From the NCBI GenBank assembly GCA_947561715.1, contig OX387199.1, forward strand, positions 22,263,001 to 22,327,000: a DNA stretch of 64,000 nucleotides, written 5' to 3'. A model generated the notes under the pieces. It saw only the letters and a program-made list of their open reading frames with translations. It searched no databases and was not told the DNA's origin. This document shows positions 24,501 to 36,706 of the stretch, one piece after another. Numbering within the stretch: the stretch's first letter is position 1; the number at the start of each line of letters is the position of its first letter. Source of the DNA: Ascidia mentula (Eukaryota > Chordata > Ascidiacea > Phlebobranchia > Ascidiidae). The position numbers and the translations under genes are program-made.

Positions 24501-27280
24501 TAAAGCAGGTGGGTGGAAATATAGATTACATAACACAATCGCATGTTTTCAATATGCATTTTGGATAAAATATTCCAATGGCTTAGAAACAATTGAGAAG
24601 AAATTATATTATCAAAAAACCTCGTTTTTAACATTGTTTATTATTTTATGACCACAAGTTGTTACTTGAATAAGAACTGGTGGTGTTTTTCCAGCGAAAC
24701 ATGTATTCATAAAACCATTGCGTTAAGATAGGAGGTCTTTAATATTGTAGTTTTCAACGTGAACTTGGAATTGATCTTAGGGAAAAAACCTTACTTATTG
24801 ATACATTAGACAGAACGTAGAATGCTCTCCACGTGATAACGTTCAGATATGTGATCGTGGTTTCTACGTCATCAATCAGACACTAAAATTTGATGTTGAA
24901 TTAGAAACTAAACTACAATATCCTATGAGGTTTTCAACATGATACCACTGATGTTGTTGGTAAGACAGTAAGCCTTTGCAATAACACTGTTCCTGTATTT
25001 CAGTGATCATTCCTCCAGGATTGCTACCAACTCCAGCTCTTCCATACAACATGGGTATGATTTTCAATGTTTTACAGCATTACTCAAAGTGAAAGTAGGG
25101 CGACCAGTTTTATCATCCTTTGTCCACACAGCACTTTACTGAGGATTTTTTCTCTCACTAATTATTTCTTTATTTTGCCACGCCGGGATTTGAGCCACAA
25201 ATCCCGATCAAGTTTACTTTATGGTATCTCGAATACCGGGCGCGTGACGTTGTCAATGCAATTCCAGAATGCTCAGAGAGTCTCACCACGCCAGCAATCG
25301 GTCACGGCAACTTCACTTCACCGGAATTCCCCAACACCCACCCAGCCGGTGTTAGTTGTTCGTGGGTGATCCGTTCACCTCCAGGAACACAAGTCCACGT
25401 GTGGTTCGGTTACGTTGATACCGAGACATGCTGTGACTGGATAAAGGTAACTCGTACTTATTCAAACGATATAAGTTACTCCAGTAAGGTATCCTAAGCC
25501 GTTTGTTTGACTAGAAGAAAGATTTAGCATTCCATACAGGTGTTGCTTAAAACATATTTTACTCAGTGGCTAAGTTGCCCATAAAGCTTCCAGGAGATTG
25601 CGAAAACACAAACTTTCATTTGCATAACGACTTTTTTGAAACCACAACCACAAAAGTGCTTGTGGTATTTTAACCTTTTTACGATTTGAATTGAAAACTT
25701 CTCGTGTCCAGGTTCGGGACGGAAGCGAACCTACTTCCACCAAACTTGGCCTCGTGAGTGGCTCAAAGAATCGTTTCTATAGTTACGTGTCGACCAGCAA
25801 CGTGGTTCGGGTCGAGTTCGACAGCGACAGCACTTACAACAAACGTGGCTTCAGGGCTTACTACGAAGTACACAGACCAGGAGGTAAATTGGATTTTAGT
25901 GATTTCCAACTTTCACGAACCGGCGACGAACTGATCCCCATCTAACGGTTATACCAAGGCACCAAAAAAGTGTGACCTATTACGAAGATATTTGTAGTTT
26001 TCACCGCATTTTTGGAGACAAATTAGCAAACCTGTTACGATAAATCAGTATCTGTTTCCGCTTTAACCGCCAAAATGGCCGCGCAGTTAGTTATCGAAAT
26101 AAAATTTATCCATAGGCGTTAAAGTAAGTTTGTGACAATCCAACAACAACGCACCTGCGTCGCGTCGTAACCTCTGGATTAGCGAATAACAAACCACAAT
26201 TTAATCTTTGTCACGAGTTTTTATCAAAAAAACAGAAATTCCATGGAGATTTAAAAACTAGAGCGCGAAAAACCTGGAGTTGCTCAAAACAGAAAAGCCA
26301 AAGTTAATATGCTGAACATTTTCTGGCGGATTGTTTCTGAGCACAGCCATGTTTGAAACGTCCACCAAAAACGTCCAGCGCACGAGAGTTAAATTAAACT
26401 GAAATAACATCAGTTCATATGTTGCGGCCTCATTTGAAAAATGTATCGCAAAAAAATTAACATAATTTACTATTACGAAGCTCCTACTTCGCCAAATCTT
26501 TTACCGGTGAGGGTAAAATTTCCTTGCATGTTGCTTCAACAAATGCTCTGTACTTTCTTGTTTTGACCACATCGGGATTCGAACCCAGGTCATCTGGACA
26601 CAAAACGGTCACTCGATAAAAATGATTTATGTTTTCAGCTCTCGCATCCGAATCAAGCACTTACAACCTTACAGCGACACCAAGTGTGCAATACTTCTCT
26701 TCTCCTGGTTTCCCCGACATGAGTTACCCAGTTTCGGTAAAGTTGTCATGGACTATTCGGGCTCCATTTGGTACCAATGTTCAAATCCACTTTTTGGCGC
26801 TGAACGTTGAGGATCGCTGGGATTCGATCCGGGTAATTTCAAATCGTTTTCTTTTCGATTACTTCCGCACGAAATAATATTTTTCGTGATGCAGAAAATA
26901 CTTAAATGTATATTATGAAACGCAGTATGAAATGCAATCGCATGATTGACAGGGTCTCCTCAATGTGCAGGTCCTTCCTTGGCGATCACAGCTATCGTAT
27001 CGGGATAATTAGATTTACAGATTTCGCAGCCCTAGCATTGCAGCCTAGCTATACAATGAAACGAACACGCTTTGGATTTTGTGTCAAGGTTTACGACGGT
27101 TTGACAGCCGCTGACAAATTGCTCGTCCGCATCACCGGAAAGTTCTACCAGATCATCACAGTCACATCATCATCGAACGGTGCCAGAGTTGAACTTCACA
27201 GCGATTCAACAACAGCCCATGGTGGATTCCGTGCCAGCTACAAGTGGGTTCCCAAAGGTGGCGAAATAGAGCCGAAGTGA
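21563..27280 (+). CDS. Secreted four-CUB protein C (type 2), complete
   Basis: Ten exons: 21563-21611, 22430-22620, 22985-23147, 23560-23753, 24349-24508, 25004-25054, 25268-25446, 25712-25883, 26639-26832, 27089-27280. All phases agree, giving 514 aa. The signal peptide is MMKLLAVLVLATIFS. CUB1 is about residues 20-133, CUB2 139-252, a Pro-rich linker 253-269 (VIIPPGLLPTPALPYNM), CUB3 270-386, CUB4 387-505. Between-domain introns are phase 1; the intron inside each domain is phase 0, directly before V-R/Y-D-G. CUB2 and CUB3 have the vicinal CC (ETCCDS, ETCCDW). CUB1 has GG in its place (EAGGDF). CUB4 lacks all domain cysteines (KLSWTI instead of CxW). No protease or membrane domain. The tail after CUB4 (KGGEIEPK) is longer than in D or E. 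The first of two adjacent ATGs was chosen; the second would also give a signal peptide. Extracellular; ligand unknown. Confidence 0.9.
23180..23215 (+). repeat. Single copy of the 27-bp intron repeat unit (gene C)
   Basis: One unit (GAAACACAAAAAGTGTCAAA core) just after exon 3, where D and E have three units. Confidence 0.7.
23337..23475 (+). mobile_element. hAT-like MITE 1, 3'-truncated copy (gene C intron 3)
   Basis: It starts with CAGTGGTTCTTAACCGGTGGG like the complete copies in D and E, but breaks off at ATTGGCAA and joins downstream intron sequence that in E lies after the element. A deletion therefore removed the right end and flank. The GTGGGAAATTA stretch is repeated near the left end. 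Confidence 0.75.
25177..25266 (+). repeat. tRNA-like short repeat abutting exon 7 of gene C
   Basis: CGGGATTTG...CAAATCCCG forms a 9-bp hairpin, followed by GGGCGCGTGACGTTGTCAATG. It runs directly into the exon 7 acceptor. Equivalent copies lie upstream of exon 7 in D (34145-34250) and E (47381-47485). Confidence 0.65.
26561..26613 (+). repeat. tRNA-like short repeat upstream of exon 9 of gene C
   Basis: GGGATTCGAACCCAGG is the reverse complement of a canonical tRNA T-arm / B box, followed by CTGGACACAAAACGGTCACTCG. It lies about 25 bp before the exon 9 acceptor. Confidence 0.6.
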
Positions 27281-27343
27281 TGAAATTCGACAAATCTGAA
27301 TCCCTGCTTTTGAACCTGATGGAAAAGTTATTTCACATTTGTT

Positions 27344-27349
27344 AATAAA
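27344..27349 (+). terminator. Poly(A) signal of gene C
   Basis: AATAAA 64 bp after the stop codon, within a 3' flank (GTTAATAAACATGGTGGC) conserved after D and E. Confidence 0.65.
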
Positions 27350-27686
27350 CATGGTGGCATTAAACGTATGTTGTGTAAGATATGTCGAAAGAGTTGAACT
27401 GCATGGTTGCATGTTAAACACATGACAAACAAACCAATACTTTGCAATGCCAGTTATGGGAAAATTGTGTAGGGTTGAAATAATACCTGGTAGTTATCGT
27501 TCGCGAAAACAGCGAAAATGTAAAGAGCATTCTAACAGTGTGAGGCCACCATACAAACCCCGATAATCATTTTAAATGCGAACGCAACGCAGTGAGGTTG
27601 ACAATCAAACTCAGCCATTCATCAAAACGTGAATGTTTGCTATGGGAAATCCCCCCATGCGTTCCCAGGTTTAGCGCCTTAGCGGC

Positions 27687-28313
27687 CAAGGGTTTCCAAA
27701 TCTTTTCGTGAACATGTTTTTTCTCGGACCCCTAATCTTACGTCAGATCAATTTTTCCCATTTAATCAGTGGAAATTACTACAAAACAATATCAACAGTA
27801 ACGAAACATGTTTATTTACAAAGCTTTATTGCGCCAGACAAATATACTGCGACAGACTCTTCAATCCAAGTCTACGCATAGTCTGGACTCGGCACTCAAT
27901 TTAGTTTTGTGTAATCACACATTCACCTGTAACTCACTCCACGAAACAGCAAATACGACCTTAACCTTATCAGAGTTTGTCACCTGCAATAAGTGTGAAT
28001 AACTACGCCATAGACGCGTAGTAAAATAAACAATTGTGAACAACGTTGAAATAGTAAGATACAAAGATAGTATAAATTATTAAACGTGTTGTATCAATAT
28101 TTATTCGTAAAGATATGAGATAGTATAAGAACCATTCAAAAGTGGAGTAATTGTCCACTGTACGTGTTGTACAGCTCATAAAACCACTTAAGTTATAAAA
28201 TATTGCAGTTAATGCTGCTCCAGCACTGTAGGAAACGTATCAGTTGTTTTTTAATATCTTTACAGACCCCCGTGCACACGCAGGTTTCGCGGACCCCAGT
28301 TTGAGAACCCCTG
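27687..28313. mobile_element. hAT-like MITE 2 (C-D spacer)
   Basis: The left end CAAGGGTTTCCAAATC and the right end, read inverted as CAGGGGTTCTCAAACT, match at 12 of 16 positions. The sub-terminal CGGACCCC and GGACCCC blocks also mirror each other. Length is 627 bp. The flanks share CCTTAGC, a probable imperfect 8-bp target duplication. No transposase frame is present. Confidence 0.65.
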
Positions 28314-29124
28314 CCTTAGCCTATCATTGTTGAGTTTTGAGTCAATACCACTTTATTTCATGTAGATAACTGTTCACTGTCCTTGCCTATAATATCTAGC
28401 ATAAAAGCACAGTAATATAATCCTATAGCCGACCTAACAACTGAACTGCATCAGACCAACGACTTGGAGTCAGCCTAACAGTAAAGTCCACAGCGCAAAC
28501 TTTCATGTGTACATGCACTGCCTGATGCTCACATGTAATTTTTCACTTCTGATTCTCACTATATTATGATTACTTTAATTTTTTTATCTCTGGGGAAAGC
28601 TAGGTGGTAATGGGTTGTTTTGCCAGCTGAAGGATCGTTTTAAGACGAAAGCTTGCAATGTTAACAAAATTTGTTCCGAACAAATATGTCCACGTTGTTT
28701 GTCTAAATGTAGCGAATTATTAGAGATTAGAGATAAACCGGTGCCATTTTTCGTGCGCTGCATTCGCAAAAATCTTTCGAGTTTGTGAAGTAAATGTTTG
28801 TTTTTTCTGCGTATGAAAGCTTAAACAAACTTATTTCAAAACCTTGAATTGTTTGAAATGCAACAAAAGACCAAAACAGAAACATGTTTTCCTGTATTCC
28901 TTTTTTGCACTATAACAGAGTTAAGTATGCAACAGTGTTCACAACCAAACAATGTCCAATAAATGAAATGTTTCAAAAGCAAATGTTTGTCGCTGAAAAA
29001 ATTTGAAGGAAGTACTTTTGTAAAAAGTGTCGATATATTTTTGCGATGTAACGCGAAACGCAAGCGATGCCCACGTGTGGACCAAGCAGTGAGAAACTTC
29101 AGGATGTGATGACATTTTCATGGC

Positions 29125-29390
29125 CGTGGATTGGGCGACATTTGCAAGAAATCTCATGCGATTAAACTTTCTGCATTGGCAGAGACAAACTGTTTCCGGC
29201 TTAATGTCACAAAAACAACGTTCGAGGACCGGCAGTCGCACGACCTGGATGAGAACCAAGTGTGGAAGAAGAAGTCAAAACTCCTTGCCTGATATTTGCT
29301 CTTGTATCGTTCAAATCGCAAACTTTTCAGTGAAAGCTTTGTTGATGAAAACAAACTCGTTACGCCAACGGAACTTCACAAACAACATAT
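29125..29390 (+). repeat. Dispersed intergenic repeat, copy 4
   Basis: Nearly identical to 42325-42590. Both contain a 106-codon open frame, but the older copies at 3000, 12010 and 20395 do not keep it, so it is not annotated as a gene. Confidence 0.65.
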
Positions 29391-30100
29391 GTATTGGTAT
29401 TGATGCGAATCTCGGTATATGTTTGTATTGGAATGATTGAATACAATCATATTCTGATTTCTTTCATTTCATAACCCTGACGTCAGGATGCTGTTGGTAA
29501 AGATTATTGCTAAGATAACTTTGGTTTAAATTGGAGTCCGTCCAATAAACGTATATAGCGCAGACTCAAGTCATATGATACGGAAAATTATAGGAAAACA
29601 AAGTAAACTAATTCAAACGATAAATACATGCTCAAGTTATCAAATATATGTTATGAAAATTTGGGAATTTTGAAAAACTTTTGTACTTGGTAGTAAGCAC
29701 CAACAAAACAACGTAACAGATAATCTTCAAATGACTTTTGATTCATATGCTGATGTTTTTCACACAATCGAGACTTAATAGTCACAGTAAAAACTCATAT
29801 CAAAGCTAAGTATCTGCCTAACGCGATAGTTGCAGTTAGTTCCCCAGTTTCAATGCATGAACGTATATTTAAATTTCGGTGCTTGGTACTTTTATTGTTG
29901 GACAATTTGTGCTTTATCAAAATTCAAAACAATTCCAGTAAATAATAAAATTATTGATGTTTCTGAGCGCCCAACATTTTCCTGTTATTTGTAGCAGTTT
30001 GCAAGCTGTGATGTACTTTCAATAAACGCCAACACGTTTTGTACCGAGACTTTTGCAAATCGTTCCCCGGAAATCTGGCATTGCCAACGAACGTGATGAA

Positions 30101-30109
30101 TATGTAAAG
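30101..30109 (+). promoter_or_regulatory. TATA-like element of gene D
   Basis: TATGTAAAG 59 bp upstream of the ATG. E (43298-43306) and F (52424-52432) have the identical element. C has TATATAAG instead. Confidence 0.4.
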
Positions 30110-30167
30110 AGCCCACAACGGCAGCTAATCACATTCTGCGTTTGTCTGCACGAGATCTACAACGAAA

Positions 30168-33100
30168 ATGATGAAGCTTCTTGCAGTCCTCGTTCTGGCA
30201 ACGATTTTTAGTAGAGGTATGTGTTGTTGTTTTCATTATTAGATTTTATTTTTTTGAAGCAAGTTTACATTTTGGTGATAAGTTAGCGCCGATAATTTGT
30301 AACAAACTTGTACAATAAAGGATATTTTAGAAAGCATTTTTTTTCCAAAGGTGAAAATTAATTTGTAGAAGTAATCTTGCCACAATAGACTTCAAAATTT
30401 AAAAAAAAATTACTATTTTTTTATTCACAGTGGGGATATCGACAAATGGTGAAAGTTTCACACAACTAACTTAGAACCGCAACCAAAACGCCTGCAAAAA
30501 AAGTTAAAGATTAGTTAACTAAGTGCGCTATAAATATTTAAAAAAGCGTCCCTTTCGGAAGCCTTGTGTGACGCTGGTCCAATTAGAAAAAAACAAAATG
30601 GCTTCCGGGAGGCAGCACCTAAGCTAACTTGCCTAAATTTGTCGCGAGTACCAGGAATGTTGAAACAGTTAAAAATCTAAAGGAGGTATTTATAGTAAAT
30701 CCCGAAAAAATATTTGATTCAAAGAAATGGCAATAAATTAATTTACTTTAAGACTTTACATTAAATGTTTTTGATAATCTCATTACTGACATAAAAGCCA
30801 TTCGCCTTCATCGGTTTGTTGCGTTAAAATACTTTTTTTACTTATAATTACAAAGTGTGCCAAAGTTAAATTAATCATGAGGGCAAAATTCTAATGATAT
30901 ATATGTGTTATTAAGTTGTTTGTGCGAAATAATTAACACATGATATAAAGGAAAGTTTTGAATCGCTTGCCTCGAAAGATCACACAGCTCCTCTCAACAT
31001 TTTCAGCATTCTGATAAGAAACAGACTTGCTCAAAGAGCTGAAAACATTAACATATTTTTTTAGTAAAAACGTTTCGGCAAAAACTTGTTCCATCATCAG
31101 CTTAAAGAAGCGTGGTTGGTCCAGCTCCACGGTCAAACAGATCGGACCTGATCTACGTCACAGATCGCATTGTTACGAACAATTTCTGTGCTTTGAATCA
31201 GATTTTCTGACTATAGTTTACTTTCAGGTGAAGGCCAAACTTGCGGAGGGGAACTGACAGCAACCGCTTCGTTAAAGACATTCACAACTCCCAACCATCC
31301 GTACTCTTACACCAACAACCTAAATTGTGTCTGGATCATATCGAGTCAAATCGAAGGAGCTCAAATTGAAGCACAATTTGGGAAAATCGATACTGAAGCC
31401 GGCGGTGATTTTGTCAGGGTAAATCACTCCCCCGAAACAATGTTACTTTCAGGGATAAATTTCATTTTGCATGAAGCTACAACCAAGGAAAATTTATTTA
31501 TCGGTCATGTGGGTTCACCCTGATTTAATCTGACCCACGCGGACGACGTATTCCAAATTACAGTTTCTTGAGTCGGTGAAGCGATTTTTTGGTGCCTTCA
31601 TTATCACCTTAAAATTTTCGAAAACCTGTTAACAGTAACGCAGTCTAAATGACTCTTTATAAGGTTGCCGACCTATGGTATAAGATCACTGATTTTATTC
31701 TGCATTATAAGGTTATTAGATATTACCCAGCGTTGTAGCAACGTTGATACAGCAGTAAAATGTATCCGACTGTGTGCTGTAGGTTCGTGATGGGGACAAC
31801 GCCGAGGCCCAAGTGCTTCTTGTACCTCTGACCGGTCAAATCAACACAACCTTCAACTTCGTATCTTCCTTCGGCTCTCTCTACATCACCTTCACATCCG
31901 ACGAATCGATTGTAGGAACCGGTTTCAGTGTACAATATCGAATCAGTAAGTTGTAAAAGTTTAAACAGAAACGGAATGTCAAAAATAACTGAAAAACAAA
32001 AAGTGTCAAAATTAAATGAAACACAAAAAGTGTCAAAATTAAATGAAACACAAAAAGTGTCAAAATTAAATGTCTTACCCTCGGTGGATTCATTTGAACC
32101 AGGAACAAAAATCACTTTTTAAACCAAGAAGGAAATAACTTTTTAATTTGAAAAGCTTTTTGAAAAAGTCTCTCTAGTACAGTGGTTCTTAACCGGTGGG
32201 AAATTAGACGGCACTAAAATATACAAATGTGTTTAGAAAAGAAAATATCATGTTCTGTGTTCACTGTGTGTCGCACAATTATTGGCAACTGGTCATGTCA
32301 TGCGACCGAAAAAGTTTGAAAAGAGGAAAACAGATATAGCGAAAATGCAATAATTAAAAAAAAAGTTAAAAAATTAAATCTTAGTGGGAAATGAGGATTC
32401 CGTTTAAAATGAAGTCGGAAATGAGATAAAAAAAAGTTAAGAACCACTGTTCTAGTAAATATAAGGTTTGAACTTGAGACGCCAACCCTATAACTAATGT
32501 TATATATTCCACAGTTCCGGACCTAACCAGCTGTGGAGGCTCCCATACTCTCAACACGGTCGGGACTCGAATCTTCAGTTCCCCGGAATATCCATCGAAA
32601 TACCCGAACAATCGCTACTGCGAGTGGAAGTTCACCGCACCTCCAGGCATGCAAGTCCAAATCACAATATATAATCATCAACTGGAGACATGCTGTGACA
32701 GTGTTACAGTAAGCTTTAAAATATGACAACATCAATACATGTTTTATGGGGTTGATGGGTTCTTAAGAGTGGATGGAATGCTTTAAGTGATGCTTTTTCT
32801 TATATTTGTCTTAGACACAAAACTGATTGATTTTAACGAGGAAATATACGTTTCTTGTGGTACGGAGGGCTTAAAAACATATGCACACCAAATAAAAGCA
32901 GTTGATGCAAAAATTTAAGATTAAAATAGCCACACGTACCGCATGGGCAAGCGCACAATATTGCTATTTAACTACTCCGGTACTTCGTACATAGTCACAT
33001 AAGAGACCGACTACAAAGCCACCGCACAGTAGAACAACCTCTGTCTGTATAGAGTTAGCCGACATGACCGTTGTTAGTCACCAGCTGCACCAGCTGCACC

Positions 33101-36100
33101 GATGATACCTATTTATAATGTCAACTCACCAGTCACTTGTGCAGTGGCCTTTTATGCAGCTCACTTAAAACATTGCATCACATTGGATTTTTTGAAATTT
33201 ATTTGCTGCCTGGGCACCAGTTATGTCGAAGTATTTTCGTCAATTATATGCTTTGCGTTATACATGAATCATGCTGACGAGGCAAACATCGTAAGTCATA
33301 TGGTTTTGAGGTGAGAGACGGTTCGCAAATGACTTCCAAGCTTATCGGATACGTGTTCGGACAAAGTCTCAAAAATCTTATTTACCGATCGTCAACAGGA
33401 GTGCTGGTGGTGAGATTTAGGTCGGACACAACCGCAAACTACATTGGCTTTATAGCAAGCGCTAAAGCAGGTGGGTGGAAATATAGATTGAATTACATAA
33501 TCGCATGCTTTCAATATGCTTTTTGAATAAAATATTCCAATGGCTTAGAAACAATTGAGAAGAAATTATATTATCAAATAACCTCGTTTTTAACATTGTT
33601 TATTATTTTATGACCACAAGTTGTTACTTGAATAAGAACTGATGGTGTTTTTTCCAGCGAAACATCTATTCATAAAATCAACTGCGTTTAGATACGAGGT
33701 CTTTAATATTGTAGTTTTTAACGTGAAGTCAGATTTAATCTTGGGGAAAAAACCTTAATTATTGATACATTAGACAGAACGTACAATGCTTTCCATGTGG
33801 TAACGATTAGATTTATGTGATCTTGGTTTCTATATGATAAATCAGACACAAAAATTTGATGTCAAACTAGAAAGTAAACTATAATATCCTATGAGGTTTT
33901 CAACATGATACCACTGATGTTGTTGGTGAGACAGTATAAGCCTTTGCATTAACACTGTTCCTGTATTTCAGTGATCATTCCTCCAGGATTGCTACCAATT
34001 CCAGCTCTTCCATACAACATGAGTATGATTTTCAATATTTTACAGCGTTACTCAAAGTAAAAGTAGGGCGGCCAGTTTTATCAGCCCCTGTCCAGATAGC
34101 GCTTTACTAACTATATTTTCTATCATTTAATTCTTCTTTATTTTGCCACGCCGGGATTTGAACCTCGAATATCCTGGCCACAAATCCCGATCAAGTTTAC
34201 TTCATGGTATCTTGTATACCGGGCGCGTGACTTTGCCAATGCAATTCCAGAAAGCTCGGAGAGTCTCACCACGCCAGCTAACGGTCACGGCAGCTTCACT
34301 TCACCGGAATTCCCCAACACCCACCCAGCCGGTGTTAGTTGTTCGTGGGTGATCCGTTCGCCTCCAGGAACACAAGTCCACGTGTGGTTCGGTTACATTG
34401 ATACCGAGACATGCTGTGACTGGATAAAGGTAACTCGTACTTATTCAAATAAGTTCAATCTTGCTCGCCGACCGATTGTTGCGAATGTACTTCTCAACTG
34501 ACACCACATATTCGTTCTGCATTCAGCACAACACAGAGAAACAATTTTGCTACATCCGAATTTGTATGAAAAAATCTTTACATATCAATGCAAAACGATT
34601 TAAGTAACTCCATTAAAGTATCCTAAGTCGTTTGTTTGACTAGTAGTAAGACGTAGCATTCCATACAGGTTTTGCTTAAAACATATTTTACTCAGTTACT
34701 AAGTTGCCCATAAAGCTTCCAGGAGATTGCGAAAACACAAACTTTCATTTGCATAACGACTTTTTTGAAACCACAACCATAAAAGTGCTTGTGGTATTTT
34801 AACCTTTTTACGATTTGAATTGAAAACTTCTCGTGTCCAGGTCCGGGACGGAAGCGAACCGACTTCCACCAAACTCGGCCTCGTGAGTGGCTCAAAGAAT
34901 CGTTTCTATAGTTACGTGTCGACCAGCAACGTGATTCGGGTCGAGTTCGACAGCGACAGCACTTACAACAAACGTGGCTTCAGGGCTTACTACGAAGTGC
35001 ACAGACCAGGAGGTAAATTGGATTTTAGTGATTTCCAACTTTCACGAACCGGCGACGAACTGATCCCCATCAAAGTGTTATACCAAGGCACCCAAAAAAG
35101 TGTGACCTATTACGAAGATATTTGTAGTTTTGACCGCATTTTTGGAGGCAAATTCGCAAACCTGCTACGATAAATTAGTTCTATTTCCACTTTAACCGCC
35201 AAAAAGCCCGCGCAGTTTATTGTGAAAATAAAATTCGTCTTTAGGCCTTTAATCAAGTTTGTGACAATCCAACAACAACGCACCTGCGTCGCGTCGTAAC
35301 CTCTGGATTAGCGAATAACAAATAACAATTTATTCTTTGTCACGAGTTTTTATGACAAAAACAGAAAATCCTTTGAGAGTCAAAAACTATAAATCGAAAA
35401 AAAAAAAAAACAGAAAAGCCAAAGTTAATATGCTGAACATTTTCTGGCGGATTGTTTCTGAGCACAGCCATGTTTGTAACGTCCACCAAAAACATCCAGC
35501 GCACGAGAGTTAAATTAAACTGAAATAACATCAGTTCATATGTTACGGCCACATGTGTCGCAAAAAATCAACATAATTTACGAAGCTCCTTTTTCGCCAA
35601 TCTTTTACCGGTGAGGGTAAAATTTCCTTGAATGTTGCTTCTCGATCAGGTTTCCTCACAGGAATATAGGTCGGTCACTCGATAAACAAACATTTATATT
35701 TTCAGCTCTCGCATCCGAATCGAGCACTTACGAACTTACAGCGACACCAAGTGTGCAATACTTCTCGTCTCCTGGTTTCCCCGACATGAGTTACCCAGTT
35801 TCGGTAAAGTTGTCTTGGACTATTCGGGCTCCGTTCGGAACCAATGTTCAAATCCGCTTTTTGGCGCTGAGCGTTGAGCATCGCTGGGATTCGATCCGGG
35901 TAATTTCATATCGTTTTTTTTTCGATTACTTCCACAAGAAATAATATTTTTCGTGATGCAGAAAATACTTAAATGTATATTATGAAACGCAGTATGAAAT
36001 GCAATCGCATGATTGACAGGATCTCCCCAATGTGCAGGTCCTTCTTCGGCGATCACAGCTATCGTATCGGGATAATTAGATTTACAGATTTCGCAGCCCA

Positions 36101-36323
36101 AGCATTGCAGCCTAGCTATACAATGAAACGAACACGCTTTGGATTTTGTGTCAAGGTTTACGACGGTCTGACAGCCGCTGACAAATTGCTCGTCCGCATC
36201 ACCGGAAAGTTCTACCAGCTCATCAGAGTCACATCATCATTGAACGCTGCCAGAGTTGAACTTCACAGCGATTCAACAACAGCCCATGGTGGATTCCGTG
36301 CCAGCTACAAGTGGGTTCCCTAA
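30168..36323 (+). CDS. Secreted four-CUB protein D (type 2)
   Basis: Exons: 30168-30216, 31228-31418, 31783-31945, 32515-32708, 33311-33470, 33972-34022, 34251-34429, 34841-35012, 35706-35899, 36156-36323. Every exon has the same length as in C except the last, which ends sooner (KWVP then TAA), giving 506 aa. It has a signal peptide, four CUB domains and a Pro-rich linker after CUB2. CUB1 has GG where the CC pair is expected. CUB3 has lost its first cysteine: the start is KSSESL where C has ECSESL, although the partner cysteine (VSCSW) is kept. CUB2 and CUB3 keep ETCCD. It is very close to E, including in introns, so the duplication is recent or the pair is being homogenised. A gypsy element lies 233 bp past the stop, beyond the poly(A) signal, and does not break the gene. 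Confidence 0.9.
31978..32064 (+). repeat. 27-bp tandem repeat, three copies (gene D intron 3)
   Basis: Three tandem copies of a 27-bp unit with core GAAACACAAAAAGTGTCAAA, just after exon 3. The first copy has one substitution. Confidence 0.85.
32180..32449 (+). mobile_element. hAT-like MITE 1, complete (gene D intron 3)
   Basis: 270 bp with terminal inverted repeats CAGTGGTTCTTAAC / GTTAAGAACCACTG. It is flanked by 8-bp target duplications CTCTAGTA (32172-32179) and TTCTAGTA (32450-32457). 8-bp duplications and CAGTGG ends are typical of hAT elements. No coding capacity. Confidence 0.85.
34145..34250 (+). repeat. tRNA-like short repeat abutting exon 7 of gene D
   Basis: CCGGGATTTGAACC (reverse of a tRNA T-arm) and CACAAATCCCG can pair; GGGCGCGTGACTTTGCCAATG follows. 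It ends at the exon 7 acceptor. Confidence 0.65.
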
Positions 36324-36410
36324 GGTGACGAAATAGAGCCGAAGTGATGAAATTCGACAAATCTGAATCCCTGCTTTTGAACCTGATGGAAAAGTTATTT
36401 CACATTTGTT

Positions 36411-36416
36411 AATAAA
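36411..36416 (+). terminator. Poly(A) signal of gene D
   Basis: AATAAA 87 bp after the stop codon and 140 bp before the gypsy insertion, so 3' processing should survive the insertion. Confidence 0.6.
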
Positions 36417-36555
36417 CATGGTGGCATTAAACGTATGTTGTGTAAGATATGTCGAAAGAGTTGAACTGCATGGTTGCATGTTAAACACATGACAAACAAA
36501 CCAATACTTTGCAAGGCCAGTTATGGGAAAATTGTGTAGGGTTGAAATAATACCT

Positions 36556-36706
36556 TGTGGTGTGCTTGCTCTTTATTCGTAGTCAATAGAATGATGCGAA
36601 CATGGCGTGACACATGACACGTGAGAGAAACGCACGAAAAAGTCAACACGCACCGAAACTAACGCAAACCCGCGACGGCATCCATACAACATAATATGTC
36701 GCTACA
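36556..36706 (-). repeat. 3' LTR of the gypsy element
   Basis: 151 bp. On the coding strand it begins TGTAGCGACA and ends CACACCACA, the usual TG...CA ends. Unusually short for an LTR. Confidence 0.9.

Larger units (their letters stand above)
27281..30167. other. Intergenic between genes C and D
   Basis: It holds MITE 2 (27687-28313), one copy of the dispersed repeat (29125-29390) and the upstream region of gene D. At 27485-27488 is the uninterrupted ACCT site that the gypsy element occupies 3' of gene D. No gene is seen. Confidence 0.7.

Noticed and set aside
29120..29440. 106-codon open frame on each strand, repeated at 42320-42640
   Set aside because: Both lie in the dispersed intergenic repeat. 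Older copies (3000, 12010, 20395, 51465) do not preserve the frame, and identity between the two copies only reflects recent duplication.
31978..32064. CRISPR-like array
   Set aside because: The 27-bp units are contiguous without unique spacers and lie in a eukaryotic intron; it is a minisatellite.
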